The notes below the pieces were generated by a model. It was not told where the DNA came from, did no database searches, and saw nothing but the letters and a program-made list of their open reading frames with translations. A stretch of DNA of 64,000 nt. Source: JAVBRU01 sp031547595. Lineage in GTDB: Bacteria; Bacillota; Clostridia; Christensenellales; Aristaeellaceae. Positions 56,739 to 64,000 of the stretch are shown piece after piece. The position numbers and the translations under genes were made by a program. Each line of letters starts with the position of its first letter. Within the stretch, counting starts at the first letter, position 1. The DNA lies in contig JAVBRU010000051.1 of NCBI GenBank assembly GCA_031547595.1, positions 1 to 64,000 of the forward strand, in the 5' to 3' direction.

Positions 56739-57689
56739 TTTCCGGTATGTATGGGGGCTGACGCCAAAACTCCGCTCGAACAAGTGATAAAAATGGCTTG
56801 AATTCTGGTAACCCACCGCCTGCATGATCTCTGCAATGGTCAGGGACGATTGCCCCAGCAGCAGCGCCGCTTTTTCCATGCGCTTGGTGGTCAATAGCTC
56901 GTTAAACGTGCGCCCCGTCGCCTTTTTCACCATGCGGCTGAGATAGGAAAGCGAGCAGCCGTGTTTTTGCGCCACCTCTGTGAGCGCTGCCGTGCGGTAA
57001 TTTTCTTCAATCTCTCGAAGCGCCGCCACCGCAATGCCCTCGCCCTCCTGCCGCCCCGCGCCAAGCTGCAGTTGATCGGTATGGTTGAGCAAATGCAAAA
57101 ACAGCAGGCTCATCGATAGCTGATTGATCCTGCGGCTGTTGGGAATCTCATAGGCCAGGCAGTGCACCATGCTTTCCAGCACCTGCTGCACGGGCGCTAC
57201 ATCCGCCACCTGGAAATACAGGTACGGCATGCCGGCATCCTGCTCCCGCAGCGCATCCAGCAAGAACCGCCCCAGCACATTATCCGCGCCGATCATATCC
57301 AGCACGGCATCAAAAAAAGCAGGCTGCACCAGGATGTTCACCGCCAGATCATCCATCCCCGCCGCTTCAATGGCGTGCACGGCGTGCTGGTTCATCATCA
57401 GCAGCTCGCCTGCCCGGAGGGTCAGCTTCTCCCCGCTGTTCACGGTGTGTCGGGTCTGTCCGCTGACCATGTAAGTCATTTCGATGAAGTTATGCTGATG
57501 TTTGGGAAAATCCACAAACCGGGTGTGCGGGCGCAGCGTGATCAGACTGCCCTTGCGAAGCAGCCGTGCACTGTCCACCAAAAAATGCTCGGAAGAAGTG
57601 TACAGCGCCTGATTGAGGGCGTTGCCGTCCAGCAGCTTCTGTTCTTCGGCGGTAATGCGCTTGAGCTGCATAACCAGGGCCTGATTCAT
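56724..57689 (-). CDS. AraC-family regulator of rhamnose use
   Basis: The 321-residue regulator has an N-terminal cupin domain (RFVDFPKHQHNFIEMTYMVS near residue 60, AGELLMMNQHAVHAIEAAGM near 95) for sugar binding and a C-terminal pair of helix-turn-helix motifs (TEVAQKHGCSLSYLSRMVKK near 238, TIAEIMQAVGYQNSSHFYHL near 285, then FERSFGVSPHTYRK). It resembles RhaS/RhaR-type activators. Its place between GH88 and rhaBAD on the same strand supports control of those genes by L-rhamnose or a related glycan product. Confidence 0.88.
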   Translation of the reverse strand: MNQALVMQLKRITAEEQKLLDGNALNQALYTSSEHFLVDSARLLRKGSLITLRPHTRFVDFPKHQHNFIEMTYMVSGQTRHTVNSGEKLTLRAGELLMMNQHAVHAIEAAGMDDLAVNILVQPAFFDAVLDMIGADNVLGRFLLDALREQDAGMPYLYFQVADVAPVQQVLESMVHCLAYEIPNSRRINQLSMSLLFLHLLNHTDQLQLGAGRQEGEGIAVAALREIEENYRTAALTEVAQKHGCSLSYLSRMVKKATGRTFNELLTTKRMEKAALLLGQSSLTIAEIMQAVGYQNSSHFYHLFERSFGVSPHTYRKNRTE

Positions 57690-57862
57690 GCGTCATCCCC
57701 CTTATACTAATGAGCTTCTAAAATCGATACAAAGCAGGCGTGAATTTTTCGTCAAGGCAAACGTAGAATTTGCAGGAATAGCAGCGCTATTTCAAAAATT
57801 CGGAGTGCCGCGTTGGCGGAAAAGGCACGCCTGCGACTATCAATTTTTGATGCGCTTTAGTA

Positions 57863-58990
57863 TTACCAGTAAATCTCCCAGGGCTTGGAAAGGCGCGTGA
57901 GCAGCTCCAGCCAGAAATAATCGCCCCAGGTGTTGCACTCGTCCACGCCGTAATTATTCACGGTGTTGTAGGGGCTTTTCTTGGCGTACACGCCGTGCAA
58001 AAGCAGCCCATTGCTCTGGCTTTTGTCTTTCACGGCGCAGGTTTGCCACAGCGCTATTGCCATGCGCTCTGCCTGGGCGCGGTAGAAGGCTGCTTTTCCT
58101 TCATCCAGATACTTGCACATTTCCAGCATGCCGCACGCCGCAATTGCACCGGCGGAGCTGTCCCGCGGCTCACCGTCCGCAGCCGTAAACTCCAAATCCC
58201 AGTAAGGGACAACATCGGCGGGCAGCCTGGACAAGAAAAATTCGGCCACCTGATGGAACAGCAAAAGAACCTCCGGCTGTTTGGTATAGCGGTAGCACAG
58301 CGCCAGCCCATAAATGCCCCAGGCCTGGCCGCGCGCCCAGGCCGAGCCGTCGCGGTAGCCCTGCGCCGTCACACCGCGCAGCGGCGCGCCTGTTTCGGGA
58401 TCAAAAAAGTAGGTGTGATAGGTGGAGTGATCGGGCCGCACCAGATGCTTGAGCGACGTTTGCGTGTGCAGCAGCGCCACTGCGCGGTATTTCGGGTCGC
58501 CCGTCTGCTCGCTCGCCCAATACAGCAGTGGCAGGTTCATCAGACAATCGATGATCAGGCGATAGTTGCCCTCCTCGCCAGGCTTTCCCCACGCCTGGAT
58601 AAACTGCCCCTTCTGCTGAAACCGCGAAATCAGCTGATCCGCCGCCAGCAGCGCGGCTTTTTTTCCGTCTTCACTGCCCGTCAGCTTATATGCCGCCACG
58701 CAAGAGGGCGTGTACAAAAAGCCCATGTCGTGGTGGTCCACATCAATATGATGTTGAATGCGATGCAGGAAACTCTCCACCTGCTTGAGTGCCGCTTGCT
58801 TGAAGGCGTCCTCGCCCGTGTGCTCATAGCACAGCCACAATTCTCCCGTGCAAAAGCCGGTGGTCCAGTTGATATTTTCCGTCTGCTGATAAAAATTTTG
58901 CGTACTGACGCAGGCTTGAAATTTGTCCGTGAACACCGGCAAATTGCTGCGCCAGATGTCCGCTACCGTTTGCAATGCTTTTTCGATCAT
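57863..58990 (-). CDS. Glycoside hydrolase family 88 (unsaturated uronyl hydrolase)
   Basis: The 375-residue cytoplasmic enzyme has the alpha/alpha-barrel motifs of GH88: NINWTTGFCTGELWLCYEHT near residue 40, VDHHDMGFLY with the first catalytic Asp near 92, RLIIDCLMNLPLLYWASEQT with the second Asp near 150, GSAWARGQAWGIYGLALCYR near 220 and PYWDLEFTAADGEPRDSSAG near 270. The family removes unsaturated uronic acid from the non-reducing end of oligosaccharides made by lyases. With the rhamnose genes this suggests use of rhamnose- and uronate-containing glycans such as rhamnogalacturonan. The ATG at 58990 has GAGGGG upstream. Confidence 0.9.
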   Translation of the reverse strand: MIEKALQTVADIWRSNLPVFTDKFQACVSTQNFYQQTENINWTTGFCTGELWLCYEHTGEDAFKQAALKQVESFLHRIQHHIDVDHHDMGFLYTPSCVAAYKLTGSEDGKKAALLAADQLISRFQQKGQFIQAWGKPGEEGNYRLIIDCLMNLPLLYWASEQTGDPKYRAVALLHTQTSLKHLVRPDHSTYHTYFFDPETGAPLRGVTAQGYRDGSAWARGQAWGIYGLALCYRYTKQPEVLLLFHQVAEFFLSRLPADVVPYWDLEFTAADGEPRDSSAGAIAACGMLEMCKYLDEGKAAFYRAQAERMAIALWQTCAVKDKSQSNGLLLHGVYAKKSPYNTVNNYGVDECNTWGDYFWLELLTRLSKPWEIYW

Positions 58991-59023
58991 CGTTTGTCCC
59001 CTCACACTATCTCTTTTGTCATC

Positions 59024-59052
59024 AGCATATAGCTCGGGTAAGCATTTGTCAA
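59024..59052 (-). promoter_or_regulatory. Promoter of the GH88-rhamnose region
   Basis: TTGACA (59052-59047), a 17-base spacer and TATGCT (59029-59024) on the minus strand, about 35 bases above the GH88 start. Confidence 0.65.
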
Positions 59053-59119
59053 ATGCAAAATATTTGGACCGTGCACCGGGGTTTTAAGGCACTGTGCGCG
59101 ACAGCCTGTGCAATAGGTA

Positions 59120-59148
59120 TTGCCTGCGCTTTTTGCATATGATATCCT
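59120..59148 (+). promoter_or_regulatory. Possible promoter of the DUF6054 gene
   Basis: TTGCCT (59120-59125), a 17-base spacer and TATCCT (59143-59148) on the plus strand, each 4 of 6. AGGAGG lies 7 bases before the ATG at 59183. Confidence 0.4.
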
Positions 59149-59182
59149 TGGGGTGCGTTGATAAACGCATAGGAGGTGTAAG

Positions 59183-59515
59183 ATGGCAAAGCTGGAACGG
59201 AAACTGCAGGGGGACTTTCGTACGCTTTTGGCGCATATTGAGCAGGGAGTAATGAAGGGCAGCATGTCGGCCTCGCTGGAGGATAAAAGCGATTTTGCAA
59301 CCGGCAATGTGCGCTGCGCCGTGCGTGTATTTGAGCGCTACAGCATGCTGGGCAAAAACCGCGTCAGCATGTCGGTGACGCTGGTGGGCAACGGGGATGA
59401 GTTGTTTTTGTCAGCCATCACATCGGGCGGCAGCCAGGCGGTGTTTTTCAAGATCAATACCTTTGGCGAGGAAGCCTTCCTTGACACATTGGCGGATATT
59501 GTGAACAGGTTTTAA
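59183..59515 (+). CDS. DUF6054 family protein
   Basis: The 110-residue protein has the pattern I associate with DUF6054: an N-terminal helix (LERKLQGDFRTLLAHIEQGV), then CAVRVFERYSMLGKNRVSMS and a conserved end (FLSAITSGGSQAVFFKINTF, GEEAFLDTLADIV). It has no signal peptide or membrane segment. The family is common in clostridia and has no known function. It stands alone with an AGGAGG site. The gap that follows (59516-59642) holds no gene. Confidence 0.75.
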   Translation: MAKLERKLQGDFRTLLAHIEQGVMKGSMSASLEDKSDFATGNVRCAVRVFERYSMLGKNRVSMSVTLVGNGDELFLSAITSGGSQAVFFKINTFGEEAFLDTLADIVNRF

Positions 59516-59642
59516 CAGGAGCTTACACCGCAAAGGCAGGAGTTGAAGCATATCCTGATGATATGTCATGGAAACCGTAGCCAGGATTTGCTCTTGAACA
59601 GCCTGCGCCATCACTGCTTTTACTTCTCGTTTTTTCATCGCA

Positions 59643-60239
59643 CTATATTTCAACAATGTTTGCGTCATACATGCCCAGCTTCACAAGCTCGTCATACACA
59701 TCATAAACCGTGATGCCATTTATGGTAATGGAAAAATTATCGCCCGGTGTTTCGCGGGTGAATGTATCCCATACAGTCAATAAATGATCTGTTTGCATAA
59801 GGCCATACTTTTTGACAAACTTCACATAAGCCTTCTTATTCCTGCTAAAAATATCGACAATTTTGTATCTCTGGATAAACATTTCTTCATGCGTATTGTG
59901 CGAAGCGATCCCGAATTGGGACATGCCGTCATTCAGCAGCAGCTCGCCATATTTGTACAAAATATCTTTCACCTGCTCTTTGGACTGTCCATCCAGATAG
60001 CCTACTTTTTCGTGAAAGGGGTCGCTATCGCTCTTGCGCAGCTTATTTTCCTCCTCCCTTGATAACGGGATTTGGAGAACGACAAACAAAGGCTCTTGCA
60101 GCCCTTCCAGGAACTCGTCCACCATCGGACGCAGCTTTTCAAAGCTCAGGTTGAAGCGAATGCCATGATTTGTGAACTCAAATGCCTCTCTGATTTTCTC
60201 CGGAAAAGGAATGATCACTCCAGATGCTGTTTGAAACAT
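59643..60239 (-). CDS. Hypothetical protein
   Basis: The 198-residue protein begins MFQTASGVIIPFPEKIREAF after GGGAGG. It is rich in charged residues, with LSREEENKLRKSDSDPFHEK near residue 62 and a C-terminal half (EEMFIQRYKIVDIFSRNKKA, TVWDTFTRETPGDNFSITIN) of mixed alpha/beta type. No signal peptide, membrane segment or known motif was seen. It lies 14 bases after the Imm5-like gene on the same strand, so the two are probably co-transcribed. It may be a partner of that protein, but this is untested. Confidence 0.65.
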   Translation of the reverse strand: MFQTASGVIIPFPEKIREAFEFTNHGIRFNLSFEKLRPMVDEFLEGLQEPLFVVLQIPLSREEENKLRKSDSDPFHEKVGYLDGQSKEQVKDILYKYGELLLNDGMSQFGIASHNTHEEMFIQRYKIVDIFSRNKKAYVKFVKKYGLMQTDHLLTVWDTFTRETPGDNFSITINGITVYDVYDELVKLGMYDANIVEI

Positions 60240-60253
60240 GATGCACCTCCCTC

Positions 60254-60811
60254 TTAGTGTATGCGTTTTTCCCTGCGCAGCTTTTCTTTGTTGGGCACAT
60301 CCTCCCGCAACAAGAACGCCGCCCAGGGCCTTTGTATTGCATCCACGTTCTCCTGCCAATAAAGCAGGCGTTCGCACAGCCGGTTGCACTCGCTTGCAAC
60401 GGCTTTTTGTGCATTTTCGGGGGCGCTTGCATAAAAGAGCGCTGTCAGGGCATATATTGGTGCACCGATGGCATGCGCCTCTGTGTGGATGGTCGCTACC
60501 GCCTGGCCAATGGCGTGTGCAACCGCGCTGTACACCCGATCCTCCGCGATATCGGCTGCCGCGCGGTGCGCGGCGAGAATGGCAGGCTTGGCTACCGGCA
60601 TTTTGATGAATCCCTGTGCCCACAATGTCCCTGCCTCCACGGCCTGGCGCGGGCGGGGATCATCGGGATATTTCTTATCAAATTGGCCGGCCAACGCGTC
60701 GGCATACTCCAGCGCCCACAGCACCAGTGTGCGGTGCTTTTGCTGCTCGATGAGGGAGAGCAGCGGCTGCAGGCACTCGCTGCTTCTGTCAAACAATATT
60801 CTTCTTGTCAT
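60254..60811 (-). CDS. Imm5-like putative immunity protein
   Basis: The protein of about 185 residues is all-helical. It has SSECLQPLLSLIEQQKHRTL near residue 10, ALEYADALAGQFDKKYPDDP, then RPRQAVEAGTLWAQGFIKMP and AAHRAAADIAEDRVYSAVAH, then AIGQAVATIHTEAHAIGAPI. This layout matches the Imm-5-like group of putative immunity proteins from memory. No toxin gene with the usual neighbours is visible. GGAGGG lies just before the ATG at 60811. An overlapping divergent promoter (60866-60894) drives it. Confidence 0.7.
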   Translation of the reverse strand: MTRRILFDRSSECLQPLLSLIEQQKHRTLVLWALEYADALAGQFDKKYPDDPRPRQAVEAGTLWAQGFIKMPVAKPAILAAHRAAADIAEDRVYSAVAHAIGQAVATIHTEAHAIGAPIYALTALFYASAPENAQKAVASECNRLCERLLYWQENVDAIQRPWAAFLLREDVPNKEKLRREKRIH

Positions 60812-60852
60812 ACGCCCTCCATGATTATTTTCTTGCATTCCGATAATAATGC

Positions 60853-60880
60853 TTGCATTTTTTCCATCATATAGTATAAT
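60853..60880 (+). promoter_or_regulatory. Promoter of the hybrid histidine kinase gene
   Basis: TTGCAT (60853-60858), a 16-base spacer and TATAAT (60875-60880) on the plus strand. It overlaps the divergent minus-strand promoter at 60866-60894. Confidence 0.65.
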
Positions 60881-60894
60881 GTATTTCGTGTCAA
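60866..60894 (-). promoter_or_regulatory. Promoter of the Imm5-like operon
   Basis: A perfect TTGACA (60894-60889), a 17-base spacer and TATGAT (60871-60866) on the minus strand. It shares bases with the opposing kinase promoter, so polymerase can hardly occupy both at once. Confidence 0.7.
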
Positions 60895-60944
60895 TTACAA
60901 AGTAATTTATTGAATAAATTTATCGTAAAAGGGGTTCTTAAGTC

Positions 60945-63632
60945 ATGTCTGTACGCAAGCGCGTTATACATCTGCTAATTTTATTTGCGGTAGTTCCCCT
61001 GCTGGTTTTTGCAGGTTTTAGCGTGATCAACTCCGTGCATACCATTGAGGCGCTGCATATCGAGCGGCTGGATTCGCTGTCCCGCACAGCGGCGTCCGCC
61101 TTTGACGAAATTGTGGATATTTATGTGAATCAGGTGAAGGCGATATCCGCCAGCGCGGATATCGAAAATTATGCCACCTCCACCTCAGAGGAGCAGCAGG
61201 GCATGAAAGAGCAGATGCGGGCATTTGTCGGCACCATTCCCGCCCTGAAGGACATTGTGCTGCTGGATAAAAACGGCAAGGTGATCATGGGTTGCGACAG
61301 CCGCACCGAGGGCATGGTGCTGTCCGATAAAGACTATTTTACGGAAATCGTCAAAAATCCGGACCCGGATTATTCCTTTGTCAGCAAGGTGCACGGCGCG
61401 CTGCTCAATCCCAACGTATATGAAGAAAAGTGCATTGCTATCAGCCGTGATTACTGGAGTGAGGAGGGCGAGCTGCAATGCGTGCTGGTCGCCTATGTGG
61501 GCATTGATTTTCTGGCAGGCTTTTCGCACAGCATTTCCTTTGGCGAGACGGGGCTTGCGTTCATCACCGATTCCGACGACTATATCCTGTACCATCCCGA
61601 GCCTGTTTTTTACGACACCTATACCAAAGCACCCAAGATCCAAAACCTTTTGTGGAATTATCGAAGCGGTGAGGTGGCAGCCTCCGGCCTGGTGGACGAC
61701 TACATGGGCGAAGTGCGCCGCCTGTATTATTATCAGATCATGGACGACATTGGCATGGTACTGCTGTTGCGGCAGGATTACAGCGAGTTTGCCTACGAGC
61801 GCAATATGACCATCGGCATTGCCGCGGCGGTGCTTCTGGCGGCGGTGATCCTCGCAGTGATTATGAGCTTCAAGCTTTCCCATCAGATCACCGCGCCCAT
61901 CCTCAAGCTGAAGCATGCCTTCTCCTCCGGCGCGGAGCGTAGCGAATATGTGCGCTGCGAGCTGCCGGGCAAGGACGAGTTTGCCGATATGGCGGGCAGC
62001 TATAACAGTATGATCGAAAAGCTGGAGCAGCAGTTTGAGCAAATCAAGCAGGAGCGCGAGATCAAGGAATCCGCCGAAAGCGCCAACCTGGCCAAAAGCG
62101 AGTTTTTAGCGCGTATGAGCCACGAAATCCGCACGCCCATGAACGCGATTATCGGTATGTCGATGATTGCCAAGAATGCGCAGACGGTGGAAAAGAAGGA
62201 CGAATGCCTCAAAAAGATTGATACGGCGTCCAAGCATCTGCTGGGCGTGATCAACGACGTGCTGGACATGTCCAAAATCGAGGCCAGCAAGCTAGAGCTG
62301 CACAGCAATGAGTTCAATTTTGAAAAAATGCTGAGCAATACCACCACCATGATCGCCTTCCGCGTGGAGGAAAAGCAGCAGGAGCTTATCGTGGATCTGG
62401 ACCAGAGCATCCCCACCTTCATCAAATGCGACGAGCAGCGCCTGTCCCAGGTGATTACCAACCTGCTTTCTAATGCCGTGAAGTTCACGCCGGAGCTTGG
62501 CACCATCCGCCTGACCACCAAAAAGCTGGCCAGCGAGGATAACGAGCTCATACTGCAAATCTCTGTGTCCGACACGGGCATCGGCGTTGCCAAAGAGCAG
62601 CAAAAAACACTGTTTGACGCCTTTGAGCAGGCGGACGGCGGAAAGGCCCGGCAACACGGCGGCACCGGGCTGGGGCTTGCGATCTCCAAGAAAATTGTCG
62701 ATCTGATGGACGGCGAAATCGGCATAGAGTCCGAGCCGGGCAAGGGTTCTACCATCACATTCACTGTGAAGGTGGAGCCGGGCAAGCAAATGGCCATCAA
62801 AGCATACAACGCCATCATGCGCGAGGACCTGCGCATCCTGGCCGTAGACGACTCTCATGATACGCGCCAGTACTTGTCGGAGCTGATGGCCAAGCTGAAG
62901 CTGCCCTGCGATGTGGCGTCCAGTGGCGCACAAGCGCTGGAAATGGTCGAAAAAGCCGATGAGGACAAAGCCTATAACTTCTTGTTTGTCGATTGGCAGA
63001 TGCCGGGGATGAACGGCATTGAGCTGACGCGCGAGATCAAGCGGCGCTCCAAGAAGCCGCTGGTGGTGATCATGATTTCCGCGTTCCGCTGGAACGATAT
63101 CGAAAGTGAGGCCGTGGCGGCGGGCGTAAATGGCTTTGTGCCAAAGCCGCTCTTCCCCTCTGAGATCGTGGACGCCATTTACCGGTGCATCAACACCAAA
63201 AAGGTATTGACGGCGCCAAGCGACAGCATGTTTAAGCACAAAGTGCCCAAGCTCCACAACCATTGCATTCTGCTGGCGGAGGATGTGCAGATCAACTGCG
63301 AAATCGTGGCCGCCATGCTGGAGCCAACCCAGGTGAAGCTGGTCATTGCCGAAAATGGCAAGCAGGCAGTGGATATGTACCAAAGCAACCCCTACCAGTA
63401 CGACATGATTCTAATGGATATCCATATGCCTGTGATGGACGGCTATGAAGCGACGCGTACCATCCGCAACCTGCCGCTGGACGCTGCCAAAAACGTGCCC
63501 ATCGTTGCCATGACGGCCAATGTGTTCAAAGAGGACATCGCCAAGTGCCTGGCGTATGGCATGAACAGCCATGTGGCCAAGCCACTGGAGCCGGACACCT
63601 TGATTGACGTGATATCGCAGTATTTGAGCTAA
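60945..63632 (+). CDS. Hybrid sensor histidine kinase with dCache, HAMP and two receiver domains
   Basis: The 895-residue membrane protein has TM1 near 8-28 and an extracellular dCache-like domain (about 30-280, LKDIVLLDKNGKVIMGCDSR, YVGIDFLAGF). TM2 lies near 285-308, then a HAMP linker, HisKA (SEFLARMSHEIRTPMNAIIG near 388) and HATPase (ISVSDTGIGV, GGTGLGLAISKKIVDLMDG near 560). REC1 (ILAVDDSH, FLFVDWQMPGMNG near 690) and REC2 (ILLAEDVQIN, ILMDIHMPVMDGYEAT near 825, KPLEPDT) follow. Both receivers keep the phospho-Asp. No Hpt domain is present. An AraC-type regulator converges from the right and may be part of the same response. The signal is unknown. Confidence 0.92.
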   Translation: MSVRKRVIHLLILFAVVPLLVFAGFSVINSVHTIEALHIERLDSLSRTAASAFDEIVDIYVNQVKAISASADIENYATSTSEEQQGMKEQMRAFVGTIPALKDIVLLDKNGKVIMGCDSRTEGMVLSDKDYFTEIVKNPDPDYSFVSKVHGALLNPNVYEEKCIAISRDYWSEEGELQCVLVAYVGIDFLAGFSHSISFGETGLAFITDSDDYILYHPEPVFYDTYTKAPKIQNLLWNYRSGEVAASGLVDDYMGEVRRLYYYQIMDDIGMVLLLRQDYSEFAYERNMTIGIAAAVLLAAVILAVIMSFKLSHQITAPILKLKHAFSSGAERSEYVRCELPGKDEFADMAGSYNSMIEKLEQQFEQIKQEREIKESAESANLAKSEFLARMSHEIRTPMNAIIGMSMIAKNAQTVEKKDECLKKIDTASKHLLGVINDVLDMSKIEASKLELHSNEFNFEKMLSNTTTMIAFRVEEKQQELIVDLDQSIPTFIKCDEQRLSQVITNLLSNAVKFTPELGTIRLTTKKLASEDNELILQISVSDTGIGVAKEQQKTLFDAFEQADGGKARQHGGTGLGLAISKKIVDLMDGEIGIESEPGKGSTITFTVKVEPGKQMAIKAYNAIMREDLRILAVDDSHDTRQYLSELMAKLKLPCDVASSGAQALEMVEKADEDKAYNFLFVDWQMPGMNGIELTREIKRRSKKPLVVIMISAFRWNDIESEAVAAGVNGFVPKPLFPSEIVDAIYRCINTKKVLTAPSDSMFKHKVPKLHNHCILLAEDVQINCEIVAAMLEPTQVKLVIAENGKQAVDMYQSNPYQYDMILMDIHMPVMDGYEATRTIRNLPLDAAKNVPIVAMTANVFKEDIAKCLAYGMNSHVAKPLEPDTLIDVISQYLS

Positions 63633-63638
63633 ATAGAA

Positions 63639-63677
63639 CAGCGGCGAATGCGTAAGCAAATCGCCGCTGTTTTTTTT
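63639..63677 (+). terminator. Terminator of the hybrid kinase gene
   Basis: ACAGCGGCGA (63639-63648) pairs with TCGCCGCTGT (63661-63670) and is followed by T8. It lies 6 bases after the stop. The opposite strand also carries an A/T run and may serve the regulator gene. Confidence 0.85.
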
Positions 63678-63685
63678 GGCTTTAT

Positions 63686-64000
63686 TTACCGCCGTTTGCG
63701 CAGGATGATCTCGCGGGGGTTATAGCCCTTGATTTCGGTGAACACGCGGCTGAAATAGAACACATCGCAAAAACCGCAGGCCTCGGCAGCCTCGGTCACG
63801 TTGCATTCGTTGTTGGTCAGCATCGATTCGGCATGGTTGATGCGGATGGTGTTGATGTATTTTTTGAGCGTCACACCCATGTTTTCGTGGAACAGCGTAG
63901 ATAGGTACACCGGCGAAAGGTGAATCATATCGGCCAGATCGTGCAAGGTGACCTGCTGGGAGTAATGCTCGGTAATATAGGCCACCACCTGCTGGATGCG
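63686..64000 (-). CDS. AraC-family regulator, C-terminal part (runs off right edge)
   Basis: The last 104 codons of a minus-strand gene are in the window and the frame is open at 64000 (beginning RIQQVVAYITEHY). They encode a complete AraC DNA-binding domain with two helix-turn-helix motifs: TLHDLADMIHLSPVYLSTLF and VTEAAEACGFCDVFYFSRVF, ending EIKGYNPREIILRKRR. In many clostridia such domains end YesN-type response regulators that pair with a membrane kinase, but the N-terminal domain is not visible. It converges with the hybrid kinase gene. Confidence 0.85.
   Translation of the reverse strand, partial: RIQQVVAYITEHYSQQVTLHDLADMIHLSPVYLSTLFHENMGVTLKKYINTIRINHAESMLTNNECNVTEAAEACGFCDVFYFSRVFTEIKGYNPREIILRKRR

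Noticed and set aside
59411..59668. A minus-strand frame overlapping the hypothetical gene end and the DUF6054 gene
   Set aside because: It lacks a ribosome binding site and runs antisense into a well-supported gene.

Overview
The window is chromosomal DNA of an anaerobic member of the Bacillota, most likely class Clostridia and probably gut-associated. This rests on the protein families seen (a clostridial-type pyruvate phosphate dikinase, an ABC-F ATPase, Bce-like two-component and ABC transporter sets, DUF6054, a LoaP-type NusG paralog, rhamnose and GH88 sugar use), GGAGG-type ribosome binding sites, and the absence of outer-membrane genes. The order cannot be fixed by reading alone. Almost all of the window is coding. 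No rRNA, tRNA, CRISPR array, prophage or intact insertion sequence was seen.

Region 1 (1-1.8 kb): the start of a zinc-ribbon protein running off the left edge and a DUF7309/DUF6930-type protein split by a frameshift in a six-G tract. These are followed by a junction where two broken 3' gene ends meet head to head.

Region 2 (1.8-23.4 kb): a roughly 20 kb, AT-rich, leftward surface-polysaccharide operon. Transcription would begin above a 0.7 kb leader and run through a DegT aminotransferase, a UDP-HexNAc dehydrogenase and a 4-epimerase (UDP-GalNAcA supply). It continues through an initiating sugar transferase, at least five glycosyltransferases, a Wzy-like polymerase, three hexapeptide acetyltransferases, an extra MurA/MurB pair, a Wzx flippase, an Asp/Glu racemase and two TupA-like ATP-grasp proteins. 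Directly upstream is a LoaP/NusG-type antiterminator. The leader holds a 134-bp tandem repeat carrying six copies of a 13-bp motif in alternating orientation. An intrinsic terminator sits just before the first gene. Together these suggest processive antitermination of the operon. The gene content suggests an amino-acid-decorated uronic-acid polymer, possibly with a lactyl-ether (muramic-acid-like) sugar. This combination is the most interesting system in the window. A decayed second aminotransferase lies inside the operon.

Region 3 (23.6-40.7 kb): GC-richer housekeeping genes. These are ppdK with a long structured leader, a small secreted protein, a HAD phosphatase with an ABC-F ATPase, a MacA-MacB-type export operon (plus strand), and a large secreted repeat protein with a Pro/Glu/Asp linker. 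A five-gene minus-strand operon follows: YbhN-like flippase, DUF1538 membrane protein, double PII-like protein, CHAP-like secreted protein, signal peptidase I.

Region 4 (40.8-52 kb, mainly plus strand): DUF1015, the RlmD-type rRNA methyltransferase, and a DUF559 endonuclease-like gene followed by a 153-bp palindromic element. Then come an SH3-like protein, a P-loop protein, an OmpR-type regulator with its kinase, and an ABC transporter with a secreted accessory protein. The transporter operon is bracketed by two dense arrays of hairpins.

Region 5 (52-64 kb): a lipoprotein, a flavodoxin-fold reductase, a rhamnose catabolic set (GH88, AraC regulator, RhaB, RhaA, RhaD) fit for breakdown products of rhamnose- and uronate-containing plant glycans, a DUF6054 protein, a hypothetical protein with an Imm5-like protein, a large hybrid histidine kinase, and the 3' part of an AraC-type regulator leaving the right edge.
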